Both the position numbers and the translations under genes were made by a program. DNA of 64,000 bases, from the NCBI RefSeq assembly GCF_000208865.1, contig NC_018398.1, positions 1,178,001 through 1,242,000 of the forward strand, in the 5' to 3' direction. A model generated the notes under the pieces. That model saw only the letters and a program-made list of their open reading frames with translations. It made no database searches and was not told the origin of the DNA. Source of the DNA: Neospora caninum Liverpool. Its lineage: Eukaryota; Apicomplexa; Conoidasida; Eucoccidiorida; Sarcocystidae. Below are positions 35,501 through 48,300 of the stretch, piece by piece. Within the stretch, counting starts at the first letter, position 1; each line of letters starts with the position of its first letter.

Positions 35501-37742
35501 GGCAAGCAGAACGGCGTCTGCCCAGCTGCGCTGAAGCAGAAGTGCGGGAGGCCTCACGCGGGATTCTTCCCCGGTGTAGCTCGCGCACATTCGCTAGCGT
35601 CGCATGGCCGTTCCTCTCTCCCGACACCAAAGACAACCCCAAATGTCTCTCGCGTTCCGCCACTGCGCCGTTTCGTCGTGGAGTCGGGTGTCTCGATGCC
35701 GGCGCCGTCGCCCGCAGGGAATCCAGCAAATGAGCATTTCCCCTTCCACTGAGCGTTTCTGGTTTCTGCGAAGAAGATTTCAGTTTCCGAGCGCTCAGCA
35801 CGCGAGTTGTACCGCATGTGGAACCCGCCGCCACGGCGAGTCGGCCGGAGGGCTGCCCCGTCGTCCTCAGGAGCGTCAGCGAGCCATTTTTTGTTGCGAC
35901 GAGAAGAAGAGACTTTCGAAAAGGAAGAAGGAGACAGACGGCCGATAGCGAAGAAGGCGAAGAAACAGAGAGCGCGCGAACTGCTGTCAAACCGCGGAAG
36001 ATGAAGACGAAACCGTCTGCGGTGCCGGCGAGGAGCTCGCGGGACTCGGTGAGGAACGCCACCGCTGTGACTAGCGGCACTTGCGAGGGGTTTCGCAGAC
36101 ATGAGGATGGAAAAACTGGAAATAGGAAAGAGGCGCCAGACGAAGCTGGAGGGCTTTGGAGCGAGCTGCGTTGTTGAGCAGAAAAGCCTCTCGAGCCCTG
36201 GTTGGAAGCAAACGGAGGTGGGTCGGACGAGGCCAGCGACTGGCTTCCGCTGGGTGTACATACGCCTCGTGAAGTCAGCGATGCACACGATTCACGCGAG
36301 AGGAATCCAGGCCCAAAACAGCAGCTGCGGAAAGAAGGGGGTGGGTATTCCTCTTCGTCAGTTTCTCGGTTTCGTCGGGAGGTGCTGCCTCTCGCGGATG
36401 CATGCAGGCTTGCTTTGTTCTCGCCTTTCGTCTTTGGCATCAGCGACCAGAGCCTCAAGTGTCCGCGGCCGAAGGACGCGAAGCGGAGAGCAGAATAAGA
36501 GGGGAGAAACCGAGAAGAAGGCCTGGAAGAACACAACGGCGGCTCGATGGCGAGGCCGAGAACCGGCTGTCTTCCGCAGTCGACAATGAAATCTGGAGAG
36601 AACAGGGGAACTCCCGGGCGTGGCGACGCAGGGAACCGTTCAGCGGTGAACGCTAGGGAACAGGGCTGGGAGGAGCAGCAAGGCGACGAGAAGCGCCGGC
36701 GAGTAGATCGCGGGGACGTGTGAGGGATGGTGAACACTGAGGCGTTTCGCGAGAGCTTTGCCCGCAAATTCATGTACCCGAAAATCGAGTACTTTCCGTC
36801 TTTCACCAGAAGAAGCAGACCCTGTGGGTCGGGAAGAAACGCCGCACTCACCACATCAGCGCGACCTGCAAAATGCAGCGGCAGTCGCGCCCTTTCTTGT
36901 ACGGTGTATGGACACCAGAGGGAGGCGAAGTGGGGCAAGTGAGGTGTAGGTCGCTGCGTAGAACAGACGAGGTTGAGGGAAGCAGAAAACGAAAGCGTTG
37001 TCACAAGAGCTGTATGGACAGTGTACACGCGCGGGAGAGAGAACGAAGTCATCGCAGGAGAGTTAGAAGCAGTCATCTGGGGGTTTGGAGCAAACGAGGA
37101 AGGAGTCAAACAACCAGGCGAGAAAGCCTCCAGGAGCGAACGTCTCCCTCCTTCGCTCCACCTATGGCCACTCCCAGTGCGCGAAGACGAAAACGAAGGA
37201 GCGGCGCATCCGTGTTCTATCCCAACCGGAGAGATTAAGATCGAAGAGCCGCAGCAAGTGAGTAGAAGCGCAGGCGGAGTGGCGTGCCCGGAAAAAACAG
37301 AACCACCCCTTGGGCTCCTCGCTCGCCGAGAAGGCGGGGCAGAAGGTGTACATCCTGGAGACGATGCAGAAAAGGACGAGGCGCGTCTTGAGGAAGAGGC
37401 CAGCGTTGCCGTTGAATCGCCGCAGCGATACGACGGAGAGGAGATGAGAAGCACCGTGTGGGGTGTATGCGTCGCAAACGCTGCTGTGCAGCTGGCAAGG
37501 CGCATGGGAGATGGCGACGAAGTCGAGGCCACAGGGCGGAAGTCAGGCAGCGAGCGCTGAGAGTAGGCCGGCGAATCGGAGGGGGAGACACAAGCAGACC
37601 GACTGTGGCGTGAAGGAGTGTGTTCCCACGTGACCTCTCCTGGCTCTGGCCTCTCACTGCCGGAAGAGGAGAGTTCGGGCCCGACGGCCCCTGGTGGACG
37701 GGCGCATGCCCGCAGTCGGAAAGCGCGTTCTTCTGTCTCCAT
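29567..37742 (-). CDS. Large WD40 beta-propeller protein with long low-complexity inserts (EML/MAPKBP1-like, tentative)
   Basis: The exons 37742-34058, 33888-32603, 32129-32043, 31576-31414 and 30972-29567 join in phase to give 2,208 residues. The ATG at 37742 (AACAATGG) is the first Met in the open frame. Propeller-type strands recur between long Ser/Arg/Pro-rich inserts: HTALVTTLSFSASLNLVCS, VVSAAFLPDPQGLLLLVKDG, FGRGHLRLWSL, VTAVAFLTESRELLAGTADG, SAALLAVGCEDGSVWVFLL, VTALAF, LLVCQTADGALAAFYI, KVSSFSFTSHQSRLCLL and a closing EYVVSVSGRDGFLLVWEI. The order of paired propellers and the final strand resemble microtubule-associated EML or MAPKBP1/WDR62 proteins, but the HELP motif is not obvious, so the family is only suggested. 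A cytoskeletal role is inference. No signal peptide is present. The small exon 32129-32043 and exon 31576-31414 rest on phase and strand pattern alone. Confidence 0.75.
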
Positions 37743-40123
37743 TGTTTTAAACGCGCAAAGAAAAGGGGTACGCAGGACAGGAGGCACAGGTCACAGAGAG
37801 GCAGCGGCGAGGAAGTGGATACTAGACGGTCTAGGAGAGAACAGGGGACAGAAGAGTTGAATGAAACAGAGGAAGATCAACGAGGAGAAAACGCGAGAAC
37901 GGAGAAAGGCACAGGTGGACATTGGCATGCACGAAGAGGGAGTGAGAGACTCAACAGAGAGGTGGAAGCGACTGGAAAAATCACACAGGTGGGAGTCTGC
38001 TATTGAGACGTCGCCGTCCTATAGTGATGAGGAAGGGATGACAGCGTAGGACACGAAACACCCAAGAAAACCAGCTTTTCCTGTGGGTTTGGAGGGCGAC
38101 GCAGTCCCTCCTCGTTCTTATTTCTCCTTTATGGGACGGTAACTGCTTGCTTCTGACCGACATATCCTCTTTGAAGGAGCTGTCGCCTCGGGATATACAG
38201 CTCGACCACGCGCTCGAGAAACGAATGCGAGCGGAGAGGCGGAAGAACACAAACGACGTCGATTCGCTGGCTGCGTCTGTCCATCGCAGAAAACACATCA
38301 AAACGAGCTTGTCTGTCTGTGGACAGATGCACTGAATCGTACCTACAGTCTCGCATAGATGTATGTGTATCGCTGTATCTGTCTACTCTTATCCAAATAT
38401 TCAGCCATGCAGGGAACGCGACAGCTGAATAGCCGCCCATATACGGATGCGCGAACCTGCGTAGGTGCGTACCTTGTGCCGAGAGCTGTAAGTGTGAAGG
38501 TGCGTGTATGCGCATTCGTGTCTGCAGTTCGGGCGTTTAGTTGATTGTATGTACGGAATATTTACTACTATCTGCAGATATGATCGATGATGCAGTTAGT
38601 TGCGTGAGGGGTCTCGTCACTAGAGGCGGAGAAGTGGAGAAATTGGACCACCTCGCGACACACGACTATCTTCTGAGGTCCGAGGGGTTACTTTGAGTGT
38701 ATAACAAAAGCACTGCATTGTCGTAACTCTTCGGGAAAGGCCAGTTTATCGTGGGAGTTAACTTGCGGGAAAGTTGTGTACGTGAGGAAAGCCCTTTTGC
38801 GTGGTCCCAGCATTACAGGTCCACTTTTCTCGGCGTATTGGGTACGGCGACAACGGGCGGCCTCTAAAACGGACAAATGTAACGATTGGTAGGACTCGTA
38901 AGAGTCAGCCGTTATAACGGGACACTTGCTTTTCTCAAAACAAAAAAAAACTGCAAGCTCGGTTGTCAGAAAAGGAGAAACCGCGGATCGCCGCGTAGTG
39001 GGTTGTCGCAGCGTGCACACTGAACACCAAAAACACCTTGGCCAGAAAACGGGCTTTTCCGGCACCGATTTTTGGACTTGTGAGGCCATCAAGAGAATTG
39101 TTGCAAGTCCTTGGAAGGATATTTCTCTTTCTTAGCGAAAAAACACACCGGCCTTTCTTCTGCGGCGAGAATCTCAGTGCGGTGGCCCGCTGTTGGGGGT
39201 TTCAAGACACGGAAAGTTGGCGACGGGAGAGTGGCAGGCCGGAGTTTGCGGGACCTTTCGGCAAATGTTTCCTCCGCTTTCAACCTTCTTCCTTCTTCCT
39301 CACAGAACGCCAACTCGGACCAGTCCTGCAGAAAAGGGGAGAACACCCCCTGCGAAAGGACGTTTTGCGACTGGGAAAACGACCGGTTCCCCTGTTGGTT
39401 CGCGACAACGCTGGCAAGCGTGTGCACCAAATCGCGCGGGAAGCCGCTGAGGGTGCCGCCGAAAGTCCTGCTAGACACCGAATTGTCTTCCCTTTCCAGA
39501 AGCGATACCCTGCGCAGAAGAGAAATTTCCCCTCAAAAAGCCCTTCTGTAGGAAGCACACTTTCCAACACTGTGGCTTCTCTCGGAGCTCCTGCCGACAA
39601 CCGAGGAGCCGGCCGACATTCCCGAGGCCAGCATCGAACCGTTTTAGCAGACTAAATAACGCTACAAAGAAGGGCCAAGCGCTGTCAGTACTTGTTCCCT
39701 CGAATAGTTTGCCGTACCATCTTAGGAAAAACCCGGTGACGAGCAACACACCACGATTGCAACTCTCGAAACGGGGATCGCTGCTATTAGCGGGAGGAGG
39801 CGTCTCAACCGCCGCAGGAGAACGCCTTAGACCACTGTTGCACTTCTCAACGAATGAACAGATTTCTGAGGCAGAACTGCGAACGACGATCTCACGAGGA
39901 GGGACATGAGCTTCTGAGATGGCATGCTCGTAAGAACGACTTCCAGAGATCCCGGAGAGGGCTGAGAGGAGTCGTTGCGATTCCGGTTCGAACCGCAGAG
40001 ATCGGACGCCCTGGGAAATCGGTGAAGTGTGCGTCGCCCAAGAAAAGAAAAACGCCTTTCACTGACCACCTTGCGCCGGAGTAGAGCCTTCCCATGTAAT
40101 TATCTGTGCATATCTCTAAATGG

Positions 40124-40292
40124 ATCATGCCTCACCGCATCCAACTAGAGGTATGTCCATCGACATCCACAGGCAAAATGTATCATGCCTCACCGCATCC
40201 AACTAGTGGTATGTCCATCGACATCCACAAGCAAAATGTATCATGCCTCACCGCATCCAACTAGTGGTATGTCCATCGACATCCACAGGCAC
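40124..40292. repeat. 58-bp tandem repeat, almost three copies
   Basis: A unit starting ATCATGCCTCACCGCATCC begins at 40124, 40182 and 40240, exactly 58 bp apart, and ends in CATCGACATCCACAGGC. Copies differ at one or two positions. The next 120 bp contain degenerate CATCGACATCC and ATCTATATCGAT motifs, suggesting an older decayed array. Confidence 0.93.
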
Positions 40293-40550
40293 CTCTCACT
40301 GTCGATACCCTCCAATCTCCATCTATATCGATAAGCTCTGGTATCTGCTTCCATCGAGATCCATCTGTATCTACCACTCCCGATTTTTATATCTATTGTG
40401 ATATCCGCCGACATCGATAGACGCGTCTGTTCAGGTCCCGCCTGTGGACACCAGGGTTTTCGGTTTACCGCACGTTGCCGAGCAACGATTTCGGGAGGTT
40501 ATCCACGAAACAAACGTAGATGTTTAGTGGCATTTCAAATCCCTGTACGA

Positions 40551-40578
<28 letters not shown>
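40551..40578. repeat. (AT)n microsatellite
   Basis: Fourteen AT units lie just downstream of the tandem repeat and 72 bp before the stop codon of the following minus-strand frame. Confidence 0.95.
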
Positions 40579-40581
<3 letters not shown>

Positions 40582-40649
40582 TACAGGTGGTCATACACAT
40601 GGATATTTGCATATATGTGTATATACATGTGTGGAGCGAGCGGGGAGAT

Positions 40650-41933
40650 CTACTTTTTGAAGTTGTCGAAGAAAGGATCCCAGTTTGCCTCTGTGGGTTT
40701 GAGAGAAGGAAGCCAGTAGGCAGGAATTTCTTTCGGTTTTCTCCTTCCTACGCGTTCCTTTTGAAAAGGTCTCGCGTCGTCGCGTTGCCACAACGTTTTC
40801 GGCTTCGTCTCAATCGCGTTCTCCCCTCCCTCATCCGTCTCTCCTGCCTCATTCTCGTTTTCGTCATGCCTGTCGCTTTGCTTCCCCAGTATCCTCCTGC
40901 GCCGTCTGAATGCAGGCGTGCGCCGTTCATCTCCCCTGTGTGACTCGCCCAGTTCTGCGTGGCCTTTGTCCCCATCTGTCTCCGCTCCAACGTCATTCCG
41001 TCGCTCTGTTTCTTGCTCTTTTTCCCGCCCGTCTTTCACCCCCCCTGTCGCGTGTCTTTTCCCTGACAGCTTCGCCTCGCTCTTCTGGTGCCTGTTCCAT
41101 TCTATCGTTGTTGCATCCTGAATTCCTTCCTCGGAGACAGCCTCCTGTGTCTCTCGCCCCTCTCGTGTCTCCTCGTCCGCGTCTGCGGCACGTGTCCACT
41201 CGCCTCCTGTCTCCATTCCTCGTCCTTTCCCCGCTTCATGTCCCTGATCTGCCTCCCTTCGTGTCGCCCTCCAACGCATCTCTTTCGCCTCTTCCTTCCT
41301 TCTCCACTCCCCGTCGTCTCTGCTGAACAGAAACGCTTCCCCGTTCGCCTGTCCCCCCTCGTGCTCCCACCTCGATGCACGCAACTCCAGATCGTGACCG
41401 CGCCCCGTCAAGACTTCTTCTGTTTTCTTTCCTCGCTTCCAAGGAAAGGTTCCGCCTTTGTCCCTGGACCGAACACACACACCGACGACCGCGTTCGCGT
41501 CTTTTCCTACAGGCGCCCCGCTGGTCTCGTTAGACTCCACACACAGGGCCGCGTTGTCTCCCTTCGTTTCTTTCTCTCCCTGAGTTCCTTGCCTTACCGT
41601 CTTTCCATTCTCTTCCGCCTTTTCAGTCTCTTCCTTCTTTTCGTTTTCTTCCTCGCGTCCTCGAGTCGTCGAGAGATTGAAAAAACGGAAACCGCCTCTC
41701 CGAGCGGAAGACAAAAAGTCCGGGAGCTCGCGCGTCCTCGCGGTCGCTGTGGCTCTTTCCATTTCGCTCAAAGTCTTGAGTTTCTCTTCCTCTTTTCTCA
41801 GGAAGACAGCCTGCAAGTGGCGAAGAGAAGAAGGAGCAAAACGGACGGGAAGAGATGGCTGCTCGAGCGCTTCGTGTCCCCGTCCGCGAGAAACAGAACG
41901 GGACGGAAAGGTGGACGCAGCGAAGGCGGGCAT
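40650..41933 (-). CDS. Hypothetical charged protein, C-terminal exon or single-exon gene
   Basis: A long minus-strand frame ends at 40650. The start is placed at the ATG at 41933 (MPAFAASTFPSRSVSRGRGH), giving 427 residues. The frame stays open to 42008, where a TTCAG acceptor could join it to an upstream exon. Residues 1-45 are Ser/Arg/Ala-rich, like an organelle presequence. A leucine/charged segment (LRKEEEKLKTLSEMERA) follows, then about 270 Glu/Lys/Arg/Gly-rich residues of low complexity, and a conserved-looking end: KPKEIPAYWLPSLKPTEANWDPFFDNFKK spread over the last 29 residues. I do not recognise the family. The aromatic AYWLPSL motif resembles a segment of NOSIP-type proteins, but the zinc-binding and RING parts are absent. 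It could instead be the C-terminal part of the large gene to its right. Confidence 0.5.
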   Translation of the reverse strand: MPAFAASTFPSRSVSRGRGHEALEQPSLPVRFAPSSLRHLQAVFLRKEEEKLKTLSEMERATATARTRELPDFLSSARRGGFRFFNLSTTRGREEENEKKEETEKAEENGKTVRQGTQGEKETKGDNAALCVESNETSGAPVGKDANAVVGVCVRSRDKGGTFPWKRGKKTEEVLTGRGHDLELRASRWEHEGGQANGEAFLFSRDDGEWRRKEEAKEMRWRATRREADQGHEAGKGRGMETGGEWTRAADADEETREGRETQEAVSEEGIQDATTIEWNRHQKSEAKLSGKRHATGGVKDGREKEQETERRNDVGAETDGDKGHAELGESHRGDERRTPAFRRRRRILGKQSDRHDENENEAGETDEGGENAIETKPKTLWQRDDARPFQKERVGRRKPKEIPAYWLPSLKPTEANWDPFFDNFKK

Positions 41934-42328
41934 CTCGGAAACGGGCTCGGAAACGTGGTAAACGAGTGAGGGATACAGCCTGAAGACAGCGCAGAACAGC
42001 AAGAACACACCGCAAAGGCAAAAAGATAACGGACCCGCACGGATCTTTCAGGGACCCAAAGTTGTCCCGTGTGCCTCGCTTTTGTTCCTCTGCCGTCCTC
42101 TTCTTCTCCAACACGGAACGGGGCGTTTCGTCTTCCTTCTCTTCCTCTCTCCCCCTAAACCCTGATCCCCCCCCCCACCGAGGCTGAAAGGCACAGGCCA
42201 AACCCTGCCCGCTCGCATCATCTCCGTTCGAAGAGCTTTCTCGCGTCTCGACTTTACGAGAAAATCAAGAAACAGTGCGATCTTTGGGCGTGTCAAGCGG
42301 TTCCCGAAAAACGCATGCAATAGATCTG

Positions 42329-45300
42329 TCAGCTCGTTGTCTCTCCGCCTCTCCCCCTTATACGCTCTGGAAAAATGCAGCTGGGGAAGCTCCTCCATCG
42401 CTCCTCCGCGGTTCGCGACTGGAAAACCTTCAGGCGTGAATTCGGATCTCGCTGCTTTGCCACGCCTTCCCTGGCGGCTCAGAGCCGCGCAATTTTGAAA
42501 ACAAGGAGACGGCCTCACCATGAAAACGCATCGCCCAGTCCAGGCGACGGCCGACATTCACTGTCGTCGCCTCCCGCCGGAGAGTCGCCAGCTGCGTCTT
42601 GCTTCGGACTGCTGTGGAAGGACACCTCTGTCGAAGTCTTTCTCGCCTTGTCGCGCTGGGGTCTCTTCTTTCCTTGTTCACTTCGTTCTCGGAGTCTGTA
42701 GCGGAAAAAGAGGTCGGCTAAACACGCCTCGACTTCGCCCGCGAGTTTCCGCATACAGAGCGAATCTTCGCTCTCGAATTCACGGTCCTGTCCCTCTCCG
42801 ACAAACAGCCACGTCATTCTTGACGACTCTTCAAAGTCCTCTCCTTTCAGAGGCCTCCCATTCGCGTCTCCCCTGCCCGCGGCCTTTTGTTCTTCCAGTT
42901 CAGGTTCTATCACGCCTCCTGTTCCCTTGGCTGCGTTACTCTCGTCTTCTCGCTCCGCGGGGAGCCCACCCTCGTTGGTCTCCTTCGCCCTTGCTCGTTT
43001 CGCCCGAGTTTCCTTTCCCTCTTCTTCTTCGCCTTGCCGGCGCTCCACGCTTGCTCCATCCCCCGCTCCTTCTTCCTTCGCAGACCTTTCCGGCTCTCGT
43101 GTTTCGGCGCCTTCTCTCTCCGCAAGCTGTCCATACACCTGGTCCGTCAACTGCCGCATGCACGCGTGAAGTGTGGAAGGTAAAAGGGAACGGAAGAACG
43201 GGGAGTCCGAAAAGAAAACTTCCGAGAGAAAAAGAGCATGGAGGAGCGGAGAGGGAAGAAACACGAACGACCGATGACTGCGAGGAGAAGTAGAAGGAGA
43301 CGAAGAAGGGGAAGGAGAAGAAAACGAAGGAGAAGGAGACGTAAGAGAAGAAGACGACGCAGGAGACGGCGGGAAAGCAGGAGGACGAGGAGCGGCAGAG
43401 GGACAGAGAGCTCTGGACGGAGGAGACGATGCTAGAGAAGGGAGAGACAGCTGGAGACAGAGAAGAAGAAGGCGGAACCCGGAGAGGACAAAGGAAGGCA
43501 GGGGCTGCGAAGCTGGAAGCGACGAGCCCGAGCGTATTGGCGTCTCCGGCGCACTGGCGTAGAAATGCGGAAGCAGCGCAAGGACGACCTCCTGGGCAAC
43601 GCACGGAAGAGAGCGAGTTGGCGGGAAGAAAGATGGGCCGTCCTCATTCGCGTCGGGCGTCAAAGCCGGCGTAGAGCCTCGCAGGGTGTCTCCCTTCTCC
43701 GCAGACGCATCACCACATTGGGGAAGAAGCGAAGGAGGTGCGGCGGAGCGAGGGGGAGAAACCGGCTTCTGCATTTCGCGATTTAGGGAAACCTCGAGTC
43801 GGAGACGGCGCAGGCACGCGTCGAAGACGAGGTGCTCCAAGCCGTCCCCGCGAGAGAGGCGCGAAGACAGAGAGCGTGGAAACGCCAGAGCAGCGGACAG
43901 ACACTGGAAGATCGCCTGATATGGCGAGGCGACGGGCAGGGAGAACGGCGCTTCGCTGTGGAGACGGAGGAGTCTCAGCAGCAACGCCGCTTCCGCAGCG
44001 AAGCCTTCGAGGGGAGCGAGCGACCGGGAAGACCCTGAAGCCGCAGCGGACGGAAAGGACGAAGAGGAAGAAAGCGGGGAGGACGAAGAAGAAAGAGCAG
44101 GTGAAGAAAGCGTAGAGGACGAGAAAGCGGAGGAGGATGGGAAGAATGGACAGGAAGGAAGAGAGGAATCGGCAGGTGAAGAAAGAATTTCATTCGCGGG
44201 ACTGGAAGAATTCACGCCTTCAAAAAAGCCGACAAACTGGCGCGAAGGCCCTCCACAGCTCGCGTCTGGCCCAAACGAAAGCGCGCGATTTGCGCTTCGG
44301 TGGCTGCCGCTGCGCGTCCCTGAAATCTCTCCCGAGAAGCGGGTTTCTCGCCTTGCGCCCTCGTGCGAAGCGTTGTTCTCTTCCCCGCAAGCCGGCGCTC
44401 CTCGCCTCGACAGGCAGGATGCCGAAGGACCGGAAGGCGTCGAGGCCGGAACCGGAGTCGCGCGGGCGGCCGGAGTCGTCGGGGACTCCGGGGCCGAAGA
44501 AAAGGGAGCGCCACACATGGGAGACGCCAGCAACCGCGCCTCGTCAGTCTCTGTCACCGATTTGCCTCTCCGGCTCTGCGCCTCGAGGTCTCCTTCCTCC
44601 CTTTCCCACTTCCGCAAGACGACTTCGAGCACGCCGCGCACCAGATCCGCCCCCAGTCGGTAGCCGCCTTGGCACACAGCGAGAAGAGCGAGGAGTAACT
44701 CCGTCACCTCGCCCGGCGCGTGGGCTTCCGTCCCCGAGCTTGCGTCTGTTCTCTCTGCATTTATCTTGAGGCCGGCCGTCGCTTCTGGTCGCCTGCCTTC
44801 CGCCGTTTCTCTCTCGCTTCCGTCGCGTCCGCGCGCGAGAGGTTGCGGCGTCTTCTCTTGTTCCAGCAAAGAAGCGCCGGTTCGAGGGGAATCGCCTGCA
44901 CCATTTGCCTTGCAGTCCCGGCCTCCCTCCTCGCCGTGTCTCCTTTCGGCTTCCCTCTCTCCTTGCTCGCCTTCTCCCCGTGCTCCCTCTCCCCACTGCT
45001 CTCCTCGTTGATTCCCTTCATATCCTTGCCTAACTTCTTCTCCTGACCTAACTTCTTCTCGTTGCCTAACTTCTTCTCCTGGCCTAACTTCTTCTCCTGG
45101 CCTAACTTCTCGTTGCCTAACTTCTTCTCCTTGCCTTTCTTCTCGTTGCTTTCCAGCGGCTCGTTCCGCTTTGTTGTCGTGGACTGTCGCCTCCCTCAGG
45201 GGCCTGCAGGCGCTTGGAGGTAGAGAGGCGAGAAGCAAAGACGCCGCAACGACGGCCAGCCTCACCTGCGCAACTTGGAAAAGCACACGCGCGTCGATCT

Positions 45301-48300
45301 CGCCCTCCTGTGTGGAGCGGAGAAAACCTGCGCTCTCAGCTGCCCTCAAGCCGACACAGTCCGCTTCTTCCCTCTCGTGTCTTCTGTCTCCTCTCCCTTC
45401 CGTTCCATCTTCTTTTTCTCGTCCTTCGAGAGACTTCACTCCCCGTCCTCCCTCCGCTTCCCGCCCCAGATCCGCCGCTTCCTTGACTTCCTCTCCTTTG
45501 GCTTGCCCTTCTTTCGTTTCGGCTTCGCCTTGCCGTCCTTTCGATTCCTCTGCTGTCCTCTTCTCGCCTTCCTCTTGCTTGACGTCTTGCTCGCGCGCTT
45601 CTGCTCCTGCTTCTCCGGGTATAAGCCGAGAGCCAGCGGGGCACTCGACGGTGGCCAGGCGCGAGAGGAGACGTGCAGCAGACTGGAGAAGAAGGCGAAG
45701 GTGAGGAAGCGGGAGCATCAGCAGGTGCAAAAGAAAGGGGAGGGGCGAGGCACTCTGAGTCGGAGAGCGAGAAGACTGGTTCGCATTTTGGACAGCGACC
45801 GGTGTCTCCGGTCGGGATGCCGACGCCGGAGGAAAAAGAATCCGCGGAGACTCAGAATCGGAAATCCACGACTGCGACGAAGACAGAGAAGACAGAGAAG
45901 AAGACAGAGAAGAAGAAAGAGAGGAAGAAGGAGAAGAAGAAGGAGCAGAAGAAAGAGGAGAAGAAAGAGGAGAAGAAAGAGGAGAAGAAAGAGGAGAAGA
46001 AAGAGAAGACGAAAGAGGAGAAGAAGGAGCAGAGGAAAGAGAAGAGTGGTGGGGAGACAGTTGGTTGTCGCCCTGGAGGTATGTAGGAGACAGGGAGGGG
46101 CCGTGTCTCGGATGTAGAGCGACGGCAGGGGACGGAGTCAAATAGCGCTGGAGGACTGCCTGTGAAAAAAACACGCCGCATTCGTGAATTCGTGTCTCTC
46201 TTGAGCAGAGAGAAAAGCGGCCAGAAAGCAGTGCACGGGAATGGCGAAAACCGCGAGAAAATCGGAAGCACGGCACGCGCCCCGCCCCGCGCACTGCCAG
46301 CGGAACGGAGAAGCGAGAGAGTGAAAGAAGCAGAAATCAGAAAGAGCACAACGGGAGAAGAGCGAGGAAGGGGATGCCAAGCGGCGAGCACATACGCGTT
46401 CGAGAAAAAACAAGAGCCAAAGGCCAGAGAGACAGGTGGGCGATGTCGAGGAGAGGACGGACTCTGCATGCAGAACGTGGCTTTGCCTTGCCGTGTTGGA
46501 CCTGAAGCACTTACCCGAAAGACAGTTTCTTGAGTCCTTGTGACATGCAGCCATTGCCCTTCGACGTCCTCAGCTTCGCGTCGCCCTTGACCGTCCTCTG
46601 CGTCGAAGCGACTGGGACTGAACCACTCGCCGGCGCTCTGCGTCCCACCCCTTGCGCGTGACAAGAGCGCCGCTTCGTTTCTCAGAAGGCGAGAAAGCTG
46701 CGACGACGGAAAGGCAGAAAAGTGCAAATGAGGAGGGCAAAGGACGTAGAGGTGCGTGAGGGAGAGAATCAGCGATTCGTCTGTCACACGAAACGATCGC
46801 TGTGGCGATGCGGCGGGCAGAGACTCCGAGGACAGCAGAGAAGACGAAAAGCAGAGAGAGAGAGACGCGTTTCCATGCTCGGAAACGGGTATCGCGCACG
46901 CAGAAAACGGAGAAGGCGCAGCCGAGGAAGATGAGAGAGGGAGGCGATCATGGAAGGCCGTCGGACTCGCAGGAAACGAAGCTGAGGGAAGCGAAGGAAA
47001 GGAGTCAGGAGTGGGGACGTTGTGGGAGACAGTTCGCGGGAGAACAGGGAAATGCGGCGGATGAGAAAGGGGATTTTCTGGCGCATTGCAAGAACCGAGA
47101 AAAGACAGGTCGCGTCTGCCAGCATCGAGAGAGAGCAGATCCGAGCCCCACGGCCCTCCTGCTCTCTCTCCAAGCCTGTTCTCTCCGCAGGCATATCGGG
47201 GCCTTCCCGCTTGTGAAAGAACAACCAAAAAGTCTCCAATGCGTCTCTGCGCAAACAGACGACAGCACAAGCGCTGACATTCAACAGGAGAGTCTAACGC
47301 GAGGCAGTGCACCGGCACACATATAGCCAGAAGCGAGTGGAATCACGCACATGTTGTCGAAGCACATATATCGATCTGCGTGCATCTTCTACTTATCCTT
47401 TGACTATGTATCTATCTATATATCCACCTGTTCGCCCAGACATGTATCCGCCTCCATATACATATCCATCTATAACGATTTTCCCGCCAGTTCACCTACA
47501 AATGTATATATGTGTCTATTAGCGATCTGCTGATCGATCTATGAGTGTACAGACAGCGTACACGAGGAATGCGTACACGCGAACCCGCATTCTTGAACGA
47601 AAGAGAGGAAAAAGTCGACCTGGCATGGCGGGCCTTACCATGAGCGCTGCGTGGTACAGGTGCTGCATGCGTTGAGCTCGAAGAACAAGAAGAACCTCAT
47701 CTGGAGTGCATGCGCTAGAAAAATGACAGAGAAGAAAGACCAGAAAACGGCAAAAAGAGAGAATGGAAAAAGGGGAAAAAGAGCTCAATGACACTCATGA
47801 AAACGGAGTTGACCAAAAGCACGCCGCTCTCTCCAATGCCAACCGAAAAGGTCGGGAAACCAGAACCCTAATGAGATACATATACGCTGACATTTACCTA
47901 TTCACGTCTATAGCTATACAGAGAGAGAGACAGACATCTTTCGCTTCGTCGGCTCAACAGATACATACATCCTTCTGGATACGTACGTTTCCACTGAACA
48001 CGTCCACATGTACATAGACATGTATATATGGACGCATGAAATCATGAACGTACATATATATATATATATATATTAGCATGGAGCTCTTCCTGAGCCCCAC
48101 GAATATCCAGAAGTTTCCGACATGCAGAAACAATCGACAGGGGAAACAGATGACAATGGTAGAGCGCGGATTGTGTTTGAGCTTTTATGGCCCTCTTTTT
48201 TGGGGGCGACGTGTGTGAGTCCGCAGGCGCGTGGTCTTACTCGATGAAGACTGCGGCGCGCCCGAGAAGAAGGTAGAAAGTCGAGAGAACCTGAGCAGCT

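Larger units (their letters stand above)
37743..40649. other. Intergenic region upstream of the WD40 gene
   Basis: This holds the promoter and 5' leader of the WD40 gene (-) and the 3' side of the next minus-strand gene. A tandem repeat and an (AT)n run lie at its right end. No protein-like frame is convincing. Confidence 0.45.

Noticed and set aside
39038..39655. 205-codon plus-strand frame upstream of the tandem repeat
   Set aside because: The frame does not start at an ATG, other frames over the same bases are equally open, and no domain pattern is visible.
40650..41933. NOSIP homologue based on AYWLPSL
   Set aside because: Only a short motif is shared. The U-box-like cysteines and the C-terminal conserved block of NOSIP are missing.
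43238..46117. Long plus-strand Arg/Lys/Glu-rich frames
   Set aside because: They are antisense shadows of purine-rich repeats that encode the Ser/Leu/Pro runs of the minus-strand large protein.
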